A stretch of 40,795 bases of DNA from Klenkia terrae. GTDB lineage: Bacteria; Actinomycetota; Actinomycetes; Mycobacteriales; Geodermatophilaceae. Shown piece by piece: positions 16,903-24,793 of the stretch (its first letter is position 1; every line of letters begins with the position of its first letter). The translations under genes and the position numbers were made by a program. The DNA lies in assembly GCF_900491935.1 (NCBI RefSeq), contig NZ_UEXK01000004.1, forward strand, positions 1,695,305-1,736,099, written 5' to 3'. The notes beneath the pieces were generated by a model. That model was not told where the DNA came from and ran no database searches. It saw nothing but the letters and a program-made list of their open reading frames with translations.

Positions 16903-17876
16903 CAGAACTCCATCGAGCGGTCGACGACGTGCAGCACCCGGTCCAGGTCGGGCAGGTACTCCTCCTCGAGCTTGGACGGCGGGTAGGTGACGTCGTAGCC
17001 ACCGACCCGCAGCACCGGGGCCTCCAGGGAGTGGAAGCAGGTCTCGGTCACGCGGGCGGCGATCTCGGCGCCCAGGCCCAGGTTGGTCTGCGCCTCGTGG
17101 ACGACGACGCAGCGGCCGGTGCGGCGGACCGACTCCTCGACCGGACCCAGGTCCAGCGGGGACAGCGTGCGCAGGTCGATGACCTCCAGCGAGCGGCCCT
17201 CCTCGGCGGCGGCCTCGGCGGCCTGCAGCGCCGTCTTCACCATCGGGCCGTAGGCCAGCAGCGTGACGTCGTCGCCGGCCCGCACCACCCGGGAGCTGAA
17301 CAGCGGCGGCGGGGTGGCCTCCAGGTCGACCTCGGCCTTGTCCCAGTACCGGCGCTTGGGCTCGAAGAACACCACCGGGTCGGGGCTGGCGATGGCCTGC
17401 TGCAGCATCCAGTAGGCGTCCGAGGGGTTGGACACCGCGACGACCTTGAGCCCGGTGGTGTGCGCGAAGTAGGCCTCGGGGCTCTCGCTGTGGTGCTCGA
17501 CCGCGCCGATGCCGCCGCCGAACGGGATGCGGATGGTGATCGGCATGGGCAGCCGGCCGCGCGAGCGGGCGTGGATCTTGGCCACCTGGGTGACGATCTG
17601 GTTGTAGGCGGGGAAGACGAACCCGTCGAACTGGATCTCCACGACCGGCCGGTAGCCGCGCATGGCCAGCCCGACCGCGGTGCCCAGGATGCCGGCCTCG
17701 GCCAGCGGGGTGTCGACCACCCGCGCCTCGCCGAAGTCCTTCTGCAGCCCGTCGGTGATCCGGAAGACCCCGCCGAGCTTGCCGATGTCCTCGCCCATGA
17801 GCACGACCTTCGGGTCGTCCTCCATGGCCTTGCGCAGGCCGGTGTTGAGGGCCTTGCCCAACGTCAGCGTGGTCAC
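16902..17876 (-). CDS. bkdB: Branched-chain 2-oxoacid dehydrogenase E1 beta subunit
   Basis: This is the 324-residue beta subunit of the thiamine-diphosphate decarboxylase. It begins TTLTLGKALNTGLRKAMEDDPKV and carries MGEDIGKLGGVFRITDGL, with the Glu that activates the thiamine. It also has DTPLAEAGILGTAVGLAMRGYRPVVEIQF, GGIGAVEHHSESPEAYFAHTTGLKV and the C-terminal transketolase domain (LAYGPMV..VIDLRTLSPLD...VVVHEA). All are typical of 2-oxoisovalerate dehydrogenase beta. GTG 17876 overlaps the E1-alpha stop (GTGA), with AGGAGG ten bases before it. The three bkd genes are coupled by 4-base overlap (alpha/beta) and 3-base overlap (beta/E2), which helps equal output. Confidence 0.93.
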   Translation of the reverse strand: MTTLTLGKALNTGLRKAMEDDPKVVLMGEDIGKLGGVFRITDGLQKDFGEARVVDTPLAEAGILGTAVGLAMRGYRPVVEIQFDGFVFPAYNQIVTQVAKIHARSRGRLPMPITIRIPFGGGIGAVEHHSESPEAYFAHTTGLKVVAVSNPSDAYWMLQQAIASPDPVVFFEPKRRYWDKAEVDLEATPPPLFSSRVVRAGDDVTLLAYGPMVKTALQAAEAAAEEGRSLEVIDLRTLSPLDLGPVEESVRRTGRCVVVHEAQTNLGLGAEIAARVTETCFHSLEAPVLRVGGYDVTYPPSKLEEEYLPDLDRVLHVVDRSMEF

Positions 17877-19006
17877 GAGGCGAAGCCCTCCTGGTAGGCG
17901 AGGAACTCCGCGCGCTGGGCGGCGATCTCGTCGGTCTGCTCGGCGTACACGTGGTCGAACATCTCGGTGCCGGCCGGGTCGGGCATCTCCAGCGTGCCCT
18001 TGCGGATGCGGACGGCCAGCTCGTCGCCCTCGGCCTCGACCGAGGCGAAGAAGTCGGCGTCGGCCTTGCCCGAGCGGGACAGGTGGGCCTTGAGCCGGGC
18101 GATCGGGTCGCGCAGCTTCCACTCCTCCAGCTCGTCGGCCAGCCGGTAGCGGGTCGGGTCGTCGGAGGTGGTGTGCGCGCCCATCCGGTAGGTGAACGCC
18201 TCGATGAAGGTGGGGCCCGAGCCCTCGCGCGCCCGGGCCAGCGCGGCCCGGGTGACGGCCAGGACGGCGAGGACGTCGTTGCCGTCGACCCGGACGCCGG
18301 GGAACCCGAAGCCGGCGGCGCGGCGGAACAGCGGCACCTTGGACTGGCGCTCGATCGGCACCGAGATCGCGTACTGGTTGTTCTGGCAGAAGAACACGAC
18401 CGGGGCGTCGAAGGTGGCGGCCCAGATCATGGCCTCGTTGACCTCGCCCTGGCTGGTCGCGCCGTCGCCGAGGAAGGCGATCGCGGCCCCGTCGCCGCCC
18501 GCCGTCCCCGAGTCGCGCTGGATGCCCATGGCGTAGCCGGTGGCGTGCAGGCACTGCGCGCCGATGACCACGGTGTACAGGTTGAACTTGGTCGCCAGCG
18601 GGTCCCAGCCACCGAGGTCGTTGCCCCGGAACAGGCTGATGACGTGCAGCGGGTCGACCCCGCGGGCCCACGCGACGCCGTGCTCGCGGTAGGTGGGGAA
18701 GGCCATGTCCTGCGCGCCCAGCGCGCGGCCGGCGCCGATCTGCGCGGCCTCCTGGCCCAGCAGGGAGGCCCAGATGCCGAGCTCGCCCTGGCGCTGCAGC
18801 GCGGTGGCCTCGACGTCCCACCGGCGGACCAGTGCGAGGTCGCGGTAGAGGGACAGGAGCTCGTCGTCGGTGACGTCGATCGCGTAGTCCGGGTGCTCGA
18901 CCCGTTCGCCCTCGGGCGTCAGCAGCTGCACCAGGTCGGGTTGGGCAGGCAGGTGCGGTGCACCCGCCCCGGGTACGGGGTCGACCATCTCGCCGAGCGC
19001 GGTCAC
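17873..19006 (-). CDS. bkdA: Branched-chain 2-oxoacid dehydrogenase E1 alpha subunit
   Basis: This 377-residue alpha subunit, with E1 beta, decarboxylates 2-oxoacids from Val, Leu and Ile and loads the acyl group onto lipoate. The thiamine-diphosphate motif runs from GDGATSQGE (180-188) to NN (209-210). YREHGVAWARG and TSDDPTRYR near the end are also typical; the SxDxxxY stretch resembles the phosphorylation loop of the family. GTG 19006 was chosen because GAGGAG lies 7 bases ahead; an ATG at 18988 is less well placed. It is the first gene of the operon and faces away from the Lrp-type regulator across a 130-base gap. Confidence 0.93.
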   Translation of the reverse strand: MTALGEMVDPVPGAGAPHLPAQPDLVQLLTPEGERVEHPDYAIDVTDDELLSLYRDLALVRRWDVEATALQRQGELGIWASLLGQEAAQIGAGRALGAQDMAFPTYREHGVAWARGVDPLHVISLFRGNDLGGWDPLATKFNLYTVVIGAQCLHATGYAMGIQRDSGTAGGDGAAIAFLGDGATSQGEVNEAMIWAATFDAPVVFFCQNNQYAISVPIERQSKVPLFRRAAGFGFPGVRVDGNDVLAVLAVTRAALARAREGSGPTFIEAFTYRMGAHTTSDDPTRYRLADELEEWKLRDPIARLKAHLSRSGKADADFFASVEAEGDELAVRIRKGTLEMPDPAGTEMFDHVYAEQTDEIAAQRAEFLAYQEGFAS

Positions 19007-19085
19007 GGCTGTTCTCCTCACGTCGCAGAGCTCCGTGTGCAGCACATCACTGCCCGGCCGAGATGCGCAAGGCAGCTGCCCGGAT

Positions 19086-19102
19086 CTGAGCAGGATGATC
19101 AG
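19086..19102. promoter_or_regulatory. Candidate Lrp/BkdR operator
   Basis: CTGA-N9-TCAG (19086-19089 and 19099-19102), containing TGATCA (19096-19101), lies in the 130-base gap between bkdA and the Lrp-type gene. Spacing and symmetry suit a dimeric Lrp-family protein. No clear -35/-10 pair is visible for bkdA. CACACT (19124-19129), 7 bases before GTG 19137, may serve the regulator gene. Confidence 0.35.
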
Positions 19103-19136
19103 TCGGACCGGGATGTGGCGTGGCACACTGAGCACC

Positions 19137-19607
19137 GTGAGCGGGATCGATGCCACCGACGCCCGGCTGCTGCTCGCCCTGTCCGAGGATCCGCGGGCCA
19201 CGGTGATGGCGCTGTCGCAGACCCTCGGGCTGGCCCGCAACACCGTGCAGGCCCGGCTGACCCGGCTCGAGTCCGGCGGGGTGCTGGACCCCTTCGAGCG
19301 GCGCGTGCGGCCCGAGGCCCTGGGCTACCCGCTGGGCGCCTACGTCACGGTGACGGTGGTGCAGACGTCGCTGGCCGAGGTCAGCGCCGGGTTGGCCGAC
19401 ATCCCCGAGGTGCTCGAGGTCATCGGCCTGTCCGGGGCGGCGGACCTGCTCGTGCAGGTGGTGGCCCGCGACGCCGACGACCTGTGGCGGATCAGCGAGC
19501 AGGTGCTGGCCATCCCCGGCGTCCAGCGCACCGACACGAACCTGGCGCTGCGGCGCTTCGTCGACCACCGGATGACCCCGCTGCTCAGGCGCGCCGCCGG
19601 GCGCTGA
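19137..19607 (+). CDS. bkdR: Lrp/AsnC-family regulator, probably of the bkd operon
   Basis: This 156-residue DNA-binding protein has an AsnC helix-turn-helix at about residues 3-60 (DATDARLLLALSEDPRATVMALSQTLGLARNTVQARLTRLESGGVL) and a RAM ligand-binding domain behind it (VTVTVVQTSLAEVSAGLADIPEVLEVIGLSGAADLLVQVVA). GTG 19137 gives the usual family length; upstream in-frame starts would add an unrelated arginine-rich tail. Being divergent from bkdABC, it most likely controls those genes in response to branched-chain amino acids, as BkdR does elsewhere. This is inference from position. Confidence 0.85.
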   Translation: MSGIDATDARLLLALSEDPRATVMALSQTLGLARNTVQARLTRLESGGVLDPFERRVRPEALGYPLGAYVTVTVVQTSLAEVSAGLADIPEVLEVIGLSGAADLLVQVVARDADDLWRISEQVLAIPGVQRTDTNLALRRFVDHRMTPLLRRAAGR

Positions 19608-19625
19608 CCGGCGGTGCAGCCCGGT

Positions 19626-19631
19626 TAGGGT
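19626..19631 (+). promoter_or_regulatory. -10 box of a leaderless transcript
   Basis: TAGGGT lies 5 bases before GTG 19637, with no ribosome binding site between, so RNA should begin at or next to the start codon. Confidence 0.45.
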
Positions 19632-19636
19632 GCGCC

Positions 19637-21145
19637 GTGCGGATCCGCCCTGTGCTCGTGCTGGTCGTGCTGCTGCTGGCCGGGTGCCGGATCGACGGGA
19701 CGGCGTCCCCCGCGCCCGACGGGTGGGAGTTCGTCTCCGAGCAGCCGTGCGCGGACGCCGGGGCCGACGGTGCGTCCGACTTCTCCTGCGTGACCCTCAG
19801 CGTGCCGGTCGACCACGCGCAGCCGGCCGGCGAGCACTGGGACGTCACCTTCGGCGTGCTGCGGGCGGAGGGCGAGCGGAAGGGCGTCTACGTCACCGCC
19901 ACCGGCGGGCCGGGGTCCAGCGGTCTGGACGTGGCCGACTCCTACGCCGCGGCCTTCCCCGACGACGTCCGGCAGGGCTTCGACGTCGTCTTCCTCGACC
20001 AGCGCGGGATCGGGCTGTCCCAGGAGCTGCGCTGCGACGACACCTACTACTCCTACTCGGGGTTCGTGGACACCTCGTCGACCCCCGCCGAGCGGGACGC
20101 CTTCGCCGACGCGAGCACCGGCTTCGGCGAGGACTGCTTCGCCGAGGCCGGCGTCGACCCGGCCACCGCACCCCGCTACGCCACCGCCCAGGCCGTCGAG
20201 GACCTGGAGGACTTCCGGCAGTGGCTGGACGCCCCGGAGCTGACCCTCTACGGCGAGAGCTACGGCACCCAGTACGTGCAGACCTACGCCGCCGCGCACC
20301 CCGACCGGGTCGCCGGGCTCCTGGTGGACGGTGTGGTGGACCTGGCCACCGACCAGCCCGAGTTCGCCGTCGAGCAGGCGCAGGGCCAGTCCGACGTCCT
20401 CGTCGCCACGCTGGCCCGGTGCGACACGAACCCCGTGTGCGCGGCCGTCGCACCCGGGGACTCCCTCGCCGACTACGACGCCCTGCTCGCCCGGCTGGCC
20501 GCCGACCCGGTCACCCCGCCCGGGGGCGACCCGGTGGACGACTACACGCTGCGCGCGGCGGCGGGGTCGTCGATGGGTGACCCGTACGCCCGGCAGGAGT
20601 TCACCGACGCGCTCAACGACGCCCTGGTCGGGGACTTCGCCGGTCTCGACGCACTGGGCAACGGCGGCTACGGCCCGACGTCGGACTTCTCCGACGCGCT
20701 GTACTACGCCGTCGAGTGCCAGGACTACGACGTCGTCCCCGAGGGCGGCGACCCGCGGGCGGTGCTCGACGACTGGCTGGACGCCGGGGCCGCGGCGGGG
20801 GTCGACCAGCTGCGGCTGAGCAGCTTCTACGGCGACGTGGACTGCCTGTTCTGGCCCGGGTCGACCACCACCCCCGACTTCGCCCGCCCGGCACCCGTGA
20901 CCGACCCGCCCTACCCGGTGATGGTGCTCAACGCCGACACCGACCCCGCCACCCCGTTCGTCGGTGCGCGCAGCGTGTTCCGCGACCTGGTGCCCGGCGC
21001 CGGACCGGCCGACGCCGCGATCGTGCAGCTCTACGGCCCGCACGTGATCTACGGCCGGGGCGACCCGTGCATCGACGAGCCGGTGGACGCCTTCATCACC
21101 ACCGGCCAGGTGCCGGCGCAACGGGTCACCATCTGCACCTGGTGA
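19637..21145 (+). CDS. Lipoprotein alpha/beta hydrolase, S33 tripeptidyl-aminopeptidase type
   Basis: A 502-residue secreted, lipid-anchored peptidase-like enzyme. The N-terminus is a lipoprotein signal peptide with the lipobox LLAGC (Cys17). The mature part is an alpha/beta hydrolase. It has the oxyanion motif TATGGPGSSG (about 88-96), DQRGIG (121-126), the nucleophile elbow GESYGTQ with Ser208, and late Asp/His candidates in NADTDPATPF and YGPHVIYG. Several Cys pairs (CDD, EDCF, CDTNPVCA, DVDCLFW) suggest disulfides outside the cell. Streptomyces SlpD/SlpE and related tripeptidyl aminopeptidases share this layout. GTG 19637 begins the signal peptide directly, and a TAGGGT box 5 bases before it suggests leaderless expression. 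Confidence 0.88.
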   Translation: MRIRPVLVLVVLLLAGCRIDGTASPAPDGWEFVSEQPCADAGADGASDFSCVTLSVPVDHAQPAGEHWDVTFGVLRAEGERKGVYVTATGGPGSSGLDVADSYAAAFPDDVRQGFDVVFLDQRGIGLSQELRCDDTYYSYSGFVDTSSTPAERDAFADASTGFGEDCFAEAGVDPATAPRYATAQAVEDLEDFRQWLDAPELTLYGESYGTQYVQTYAAAHPDRVAGLLVDGVVDLATDQPEFAVEQAQGQSDVLVATLARCDTNPVCAAVAPGDSLADYDALLARLAADPVTPPGGDPVDDYTLRAAAGSSMGDPYARQEFTDALNDALVGDFAGLDALGNGGYGPTSDFSDALYYAVECQDYDVVPEGGDPRAVLDDWLDAGAAAGVDQLRLSSFYGDVDCLFWPGSTTTPDFARPAPVTDPPYPVMVLNADTDPATPFVGARSVFRDLVPGAGPADAAIVQLYGPHVIYGRGDPCIDEPVDAFITTGQVPAQRVTICTW

Positions 21146-21184
21146 CGGTTTCCACCTCCGGCCCGCCCGGGTAGTCCGCCCGGC

Positions 21185-21703
21185 ATGGCGAAGAAGACCC
21201 CTTTCGGTGCGATCGGCAAGGGCAGGCGCGGCATCTCCACCGGTGGGTGGTTGGTCCGCGGCGCGGCTGCCGGCGCGGCCGGGACGACGGTGCTGAACAC
21301 CGTCACCTACCTGGACATGGTGCTGCGCGGCCGCGGCACCAGCAGCACCCCGGAGCAGACCGTCGAGGCGCTCGCGGACAAGGCCCACGTCGGGATCCCC
21401 GGCGAGGGCGAGACCCGGGACAACCGGGTCTCCGGCCTGGGCCCGCTCACCGGGATCGCCGCGGGCGTGGGGGTCGGCGTGCTCGCCGGGTTGGCCCGCG
21501 CGGCGGGCTTCCGGCCGAACCCCGTCGTCGGCGGCCTGGTGGCCACCGTCGGGGCACTGGTCGGCGCGAACGGCCCGATGGCCGCGCTGGGCATCAGCGA
21601 TCCGCGGACCTGGTCGGCCACCGACTGGGCCGCCGACGTCGTCCCGCACCTGGCCTACGGCTTCGCCACCCACGCCACCCTGGCCGCCCTCGACCGCGCC
21701 TGA
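21185..21703 (+). CDS. Conserved membrane protein, unknown function (172 aa)
   Basis: The protein has a basic N-terminus (MAKKTPFGAIGKGRRG), then a hydrophobic Gly/Ala segment (LVRGAAAGAAGTTVLNTVTYLDM). A soluble loop with LRGRGTSSTPEQTVEAL follows, then three weaker hydrophobic segments (ITGIAAGVGVGVLAGLARAA-like, VVGGLVATVGALVGAN, VPHLAYGFATHATLAAL). The YLDMxLRGRxxSSTPExTV stretch is recalled from unnamed actinobacterial membrane proteins. No function is known to me. ATG 21185 lacks a strong ribosome binding site. It stands alone after the peptidase gene, with 39 bases between them, and is followed by a hairpin. Confidence 0.7.
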   Translation: MAKKTPFGAIGKGRRGISTGGWLVRGAAAGAAGTTVLNTVTYLDMVLRGRGTSSTPEQTVEALADKAHVGIPGEGETRDNRVSGLGPLTGIAAGVGVGVLAGLARAAGFRPNPVVGGLVATVGALVGANGPMAALGISDPRTWSATDWAADVVPHLAYGFATHATLAALDRA

Positions 21704-21714
21704 CCGCCGGCCTC

Positions 21715-21769
21715 GAGTGACAGCTGAGGGTGGTTCCGGCGCCCTCGAGACCGCGCTGAGCTGTCACTC
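21715..21769. terminator. Hairpin terminator after the 172-aa membrane protein
   Basis: GAGTGACAGCT (21715-21725) pairs exactly with 21759-21769; an inner stem pairs GAGGG (21726-21730) with CCCTC (21742-21746). It begins 12 bases after the stop of the plus-strand gene. No T-tract is present. Confidence 0.7.
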
Positions 21770-21800
21770 GGTGCGCTGGCCCCCGGGTTCAGCAACGGCC

Positions 21801-21832
21801 GTCCTGGCTCACCGGCGTCGGTGAGCCAGGAC
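21801..21832. terminator. Perfect 13-bp hairpin after the beta-lactamase-like gene
   Basis: GTCCTGGCTCACC (21801-21813) pairs exactly with 21820-21832 around a 6-base loop. It lies 38 bases past the minus-strand stop at 21870. With the hairpin at 21715-21769 it gives each of the two converging genes its own terminator. Confidence 0.75.
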
Positions 21833-21869
21833 GCACGTCGGTGGACCCAGCTGATCCACGCCGCAGGGG

Positions 21870-23183
21870 TCAGCGCCAGCCGGCGGGGTCGACGCCGCCG
21901 GGGACCGGGGCGGCGGGGTCGTAGGGCTGCCGGGTGAAGACGAACGTGGCCAGGTCCAGGTGGTCGTCGGCGATCCGCAGCGTCTCGCCGGCGTAGTAGC
22001 CGTCCAGCCCGACCCAGCTGCCGTCGGCCCGCCGGGTGAACCGGCTGGCCCGTCCGCCGCGGCCGGGCAGCGGACCCAGGTGCAGCAGGCCGCCGGCCTG
22101 CGCGCGCAGCACGTGCGGCGCCGGGCCCCAGAACCAGACGCCGAGGACGTCCAGCGGCACCGGCGGCGGGGACGGCGTCCACGCAGGCCCGACGTACGGC
22201 TCGGCGGCCTTGAGGTCGGCCAGCAGACCGGGCACGAGTGGGTCCAGGCCGCTGGTGGTGTTGGCCAGCATCACCGCGCCGGCCGCCTCGGACCGGTCGA
22301 CGAACACCCCGGCCAGGAAGCCCGGCATCGACCCGCCGTGCCCGACCAGCGTGGTGCCCTCGACCCGCACCACCTGCAGACCGAGCCCGTAGGCCGACCA
22401 GCCGGGCGCGGAGAAGTCCACCCCGGCGGGCACGGTCATCTCCGCCAGCGTGCCGGGGGCGAGCACGTCGCCGGTGTCGCCCAGCAGGAAGGCGGCGAAC
22501 CGGCCCAGGTCGGTCAGCGTCGCCCACAGCTGGCCGGCCGCGTCCATCACCCCGGCGTCGTGCTCGGGCTCGGGCAGGACGACGTCGGCCCACGGGTGGA
22601 CGGCGGTGCCCTGCGCGGCGGCACCGGACGGGCGAGGCGTCGTCCGGGTCATGCCCAGCGGTGCGAGCACCTCGGCGGTGACCGCCTCGACCCACGGCCG
22701 GCCGCGGTGCCGGGCGACCAGCTCGCCGAGCAGGCCGAAGCCGAGGTTGGAGTAGTGGAACCGGCGCGCGGCCCCGAGGACGACGTGCTCGGGGCCCAGC
22801 TGCAGGTCGGCCAGCGACCCGCCGGGCACCCGCTCCCACCAGCCGCCCGGGCTCTCGCTGGAGGCGCCGGCCAGGTGCGAGAGCAGCTGGCCCACGGTGC
22901 GGTTGCCCAGCGGGGTGCCGGGGACGTGCCGGTCCAGCGGGTCGTCCAGGCCCAGCCGGCCCTCGTCGCGCAGCCGCATCACGACCACCGCGGTGATGCT
23001 CTTGCTGATCGAGCCCAGCCGGTACTGCACGTCGATGTGCGGGTCGGCGACGTCCCCGCGCCCGGCCGACCAGGCCAGCCCGCCGTCCCGGACGACGCCG
23101 GCCACCAGGCTGGGCGCCCGGCCGTCGCGCTGCACCTGGGCGGTGCGGGCCAGCAGGGTGCGTGCGGTGGTGGGCTCGACCAT
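21870..23183 (-). CDS. Serine hydrolase, class C beta-lactamase/esterase-like
   Basis: This 437-residue protein of the beta-lactamase/transpeptidase-like family carries all three signature motifs: SISK (Ser58, Lys61), YSN (145-147) and HGG (283-285). There is no signal peptide, so it probably works in the cytoplasm as an esterase or D-amino peptidase rather than as a drug-resistance enzyme. The last 110 residues form a small beta-rich lipocalin-like domain (VFTRQPYDP near the end), often seen in such esterases. ATG 23183 starts 9 bases after the stop of the upstream DUF3817 gene. A TAGCCT box overlapping that stop lies 6 bases before the ATG, suggesting its own leaderless promoter. A hairpin follows the gene. 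Confidence 0.85.
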   Translation of the reverse strand: MVEPTTARTLLARTAQVQRDGRAPSLVAGVVRDGGLAWSAGRGDVADPHIDVQYRLGSISKSITAVVVMRLRDEGRLGLDDPLDRHVPGTPLGNRTVGQLLSHLAGASSESPGGWWERVPGGSLADLQLGPEHVVLGAARRFHYSNLGFGLLGELVARHRGRPWVEAVTAEVLAPLGMTRTTPRPSGAAAQGTAVHPWADVVLPEPEHDAGVMDAAGQLWATLTDLGRFAAFLLGDTGDVLAPGTLAEMTVPAGVDFSAPGWSAYGLGLQVVRVEGTTLVGHGGSMPGFLAGVFVDRSEAAGAVMLANTTSGLDPLVPGLLADLKAAEPYVGPAWTPSPPPVPLDVLGVWFWGPAPHVLRAQAGGLLHLGPLPGRGGRASRFTRRADGSWVGLDGYYAGETLRIADDHLDLATFVFTRQPYDPAAPVPGGVDPAGWR

Positions 23184-23189
23184 CCCCGC

Positions 23190-23195
23190 AGGCTA
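23190..23195 (-). promoter_or_regulatory. -10 box inside the upstream stop codon
   Basis: On the minus strand TAGCCT (23195-23190) contains the TAG stop of the DUF3817 gene and lies 6 bases before ATG 23183. The sequence between (GCGGGG) is too close to be a ribosome binding site. Confidence 0.4.
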
Positions 23196-23531
23196 GGTGG
23201 TGGTGACCGGTGCGCCCACCGGCAGCCGACCGTCGCGGACGGCCCGCCGCTCGAACCACACGGTCATGAACGGCGGCACCGAGGAGACCAGGGCCAGGAC
23301 GACGGTCGGCAGGTCCCACCGCAGCACGCGCCAGGCGACCAGCGCGAGCACCACGTAGACCACGAACACCGCCCCGTGGATCGGCCCGGCGACCTGGACA
23401 CCGACCTCCGACGTGCCCAGCACCCACTTCACGAACATGCCGGCCAGCAGCAGCGCCCAGCTCACCGCCTCGGCGAGGGCGACGACGCGGAAGGCACGGG
23501 CGACGGTCCGGGGTGCGAGGAGGGCGGCCAC
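23193..23531 (-). CDS. DUF3817 integral membrane protein
   Basis: This is a 112-residue membrane protein. The conserved core (ARAFRVVALAEAVSWALLLAGMFVKWVLG, then VQVAGPIHGAVFVVYVVLALVAW and a last helix before MTVWFERRA) is that of DUF3817, three hydrophobic helices with an E..SW..L first helix and a GPIHG loop. Its function is unknown. The frame stays open to an ATG at 23645, but that lies inside the terminator hairpin of the NlpC gene. GTG 23531, after GGGACAGGTC, gives the usual family length and was preferred. It sits between the cell-wall hydrolase gene and the serine hydrolase gene, all on the minus strand. Confidence 0.78.
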   Translation of the reverse strand: MAALLAPRTVARAFRVVALAEAVSWALLLAGMFVKWVLGTSEVGVQVAGPIHGAVFVVYVVLALVAWRVLRWDLPTVVLALVSSVPPFMTVWFERRAVRDGRLPVGAPVTTT

Positions 23532-23578
23532 GACCTGTCCCAACGAGGCGGGCCCGGCCGGCGTCCCCGGGTGTGACG

Positions 23579-23616
23579 GACCCCGCACCAGACCCCCGCA
23601 CCGGACCCCCGCACAC
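23579..23616. repeat. Three tandem copies of a 12-13 base unit
   Basis: GACCCC(C)GCACC-type units follow one another at 23579-23590, 23591-23603 and 23604-23616. They lie between the NlpC terminator and the DUF3817 start. Probably slippage-derived, with no function proposed. Confidence 0.5.
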
Positions 23617-23630
23617 GGCCCCGGACACGA

Positions 23631-23664
23631 CGGAGCCCCGGTCACCGAGGTGACCGGGGCTCCG
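23631..23664. terminator. 16-bp hairpin after the NlpC/P60 gene
   Basis: CGGAGCCCCGGTCACC (23631-23646) pairs exactly with 23649-23664, effectively a 15-bp stem with a 4-base CGAG loop. It lies 18 bases after the minus-strand stop at 23682. Confidence 0.85.
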
Positions 23665-23681
23665 TGCTGCTGCGGGGTGGC

Positions 23682-24764
23682 TCAGCCGGCGAGGCGGCGG
23701 TACGCCGTGGGCGAGGAGCCCATCGCGTCGATGCTCGACACCTTGACCACGTCACCGGACGTCGGGGCGTGCACCATCATGCCGTTGCCGATGTAGATGC
23801 CGATGTGGCTGACCGGGGAGTAGAACGCCACCAGGTCACCAGGCTGCAGCTCGCCGCGGGAGACCGACTGCCCCATCACGGCCTGCGCCTTGCTCGAGTG
23901 CGGAGCGGCGATGCCGGCAGCGGCGTAGGCGTACTGCACCAGCCCCGAGCAGTCGAAGCTGTCGGGCCCGGCAGCGGCCCACACGTACGGGTCACCCACC
24001 TGGGCCAGTGCCGTGTCGACGGCGGTCTGCGCAGCCGCGGAGTTCGCGACCACGGAGCCCACCGGGCTGGTGGGGGCACTGCTGGAGCCACTGGAGCTGC
24101 TGGCGGCGGGCGCGGTGTCACCCGCGGCGGCGACGGCGGCGCGCTCGGCGGCGGTCAGCGCGTCGTACTGCGCCTGGTAGTCCGCGATCTGGGCGTTCAG
24201 GTCGGCCTGCTGCGCGGTGACCGCGTCCAGCTGGGCCTGGGCCTGCGCAGTGGTCTGCTCGGCCTGCTGCTGCGCGGCGGCGGCGGCCTCGTCGGCCTGC
24301 TGCGCCTCGCTGAGCACGTCGGTGTTGTGCTGGGAGAGCAGGTCCAGTGTCGCGGTCTGCTCGACGAACTCACCGGCCGAGGTGGAGGTGAGCAGCGCCT
24401 GCAGCGAGGTGAGCTGGCTGCCGCCCTGGTAGGCGGTGCGGGCGACGTCGGTGACCGAGCCGCGGGCGGCCTCGAGGGCGGCCTGGGCGGCCTGCGCGGT
24501 GGCGGCGGCCTGGTCGGCGGCGGCCTGGTCGGTGTCCAGCGCGACGCGGGCGTCGTTGAACTGCTCGGTGAGGACCTCGAGCTGCTGGCCCCGGTCGACG
24601 ATCAGCTGCGCGGCCTCGGCCGAGGTCGTCGGCTCGGCGGTGTCGCCGGGGGCGGCCACGGCGGGGCTGGCGGTCAGCAGGACCCCGGCGGCGGCGAAGA
24701 GGGTGATGACGGCGCGGCGCCCGCGGAGGGCAGGGCGACGCGCGGACAAGCTGGTACTCGCCAT
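23682..24764 (-). CDS. Secreted NlpC/P60 peptidoglycan hydrolase, RipA-like
   Basis: This 360-residue cell-wall endopeptidase cuts peptide stems of peptidoglycan. It has a Sec signal peptide (basic MASTSLSARRPALRGRR, hydrophobic core, likely cut after AVA37). A long Ala/Gln-rich coiled coil follows (about 45-210), then a Ser/Gly linker and the NlpC/P60 domain (about 245-360). The catalytic Cys272 is in DSFDCSGLV, with His320 in SHIGIYIGNG and His332. The coiled coil plus NlpC/P60 layout is that of mycobacterial RipA and related division hydrolases. The start ATG 24764 lies about 13 bases after AAGGGA, which is rather far. It is preceded by a c-di-AMP riboswitch, a common pairing in actinobacteria (as with Rpf and NlpC genes), and followed by a strong hairpin. 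Confidence 0.93.
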   Translation of the reverse strand: MASTSLSARRPALRGRRAVITLFAAAGVLLTASPAVAAPGDTAEPTTSAEAAQLIVDRGQQLEVLTEQFNDARVALDTDQAAADQAAATAQAAQAALEAARGSVTDVARTAYQGGSQLTSLQALLTSTSAGEFVEQTATLDLLSQHNTDVLSEAQQADEAAAAAQQQAEQTTAQAQAQLDAVTAQQADLNAQIADYQAQYDALTAAERAAVAAAGDTAPAASSSSGSSSAPTSPVGSVVANSAAAQTAVDTALAQVGDPYVWAAAGPDSFDCSGLVQYAYAAAGIAAPHSSKAQAVMGQSVSRGELQPGDLVAFYSPVSHIGIYIGNGMMVHAPTSGDVVKVSSIDAMGSSPTAYRRLAG

Positions 24765-24793
24765 GTGCGGCGGGTGGTCCCTTCTTCCAACGA

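Noticed and set aside
17951-19636. Upstream extension of the peptidase reading frame
   Set aside because: The frame is open but lies antisense to bkdA and over the Lrp-type gene. The signal peptide starting at 19637 marks the true start.
21870-23183. Antibiotic-resistance reading of the beta-lactamase-like gene
   Set aside because: It has the three serine-hydrolase motifs but no signal peptide and has an added C-terminal domain, as in cytoplasmic esterases and peptidases.
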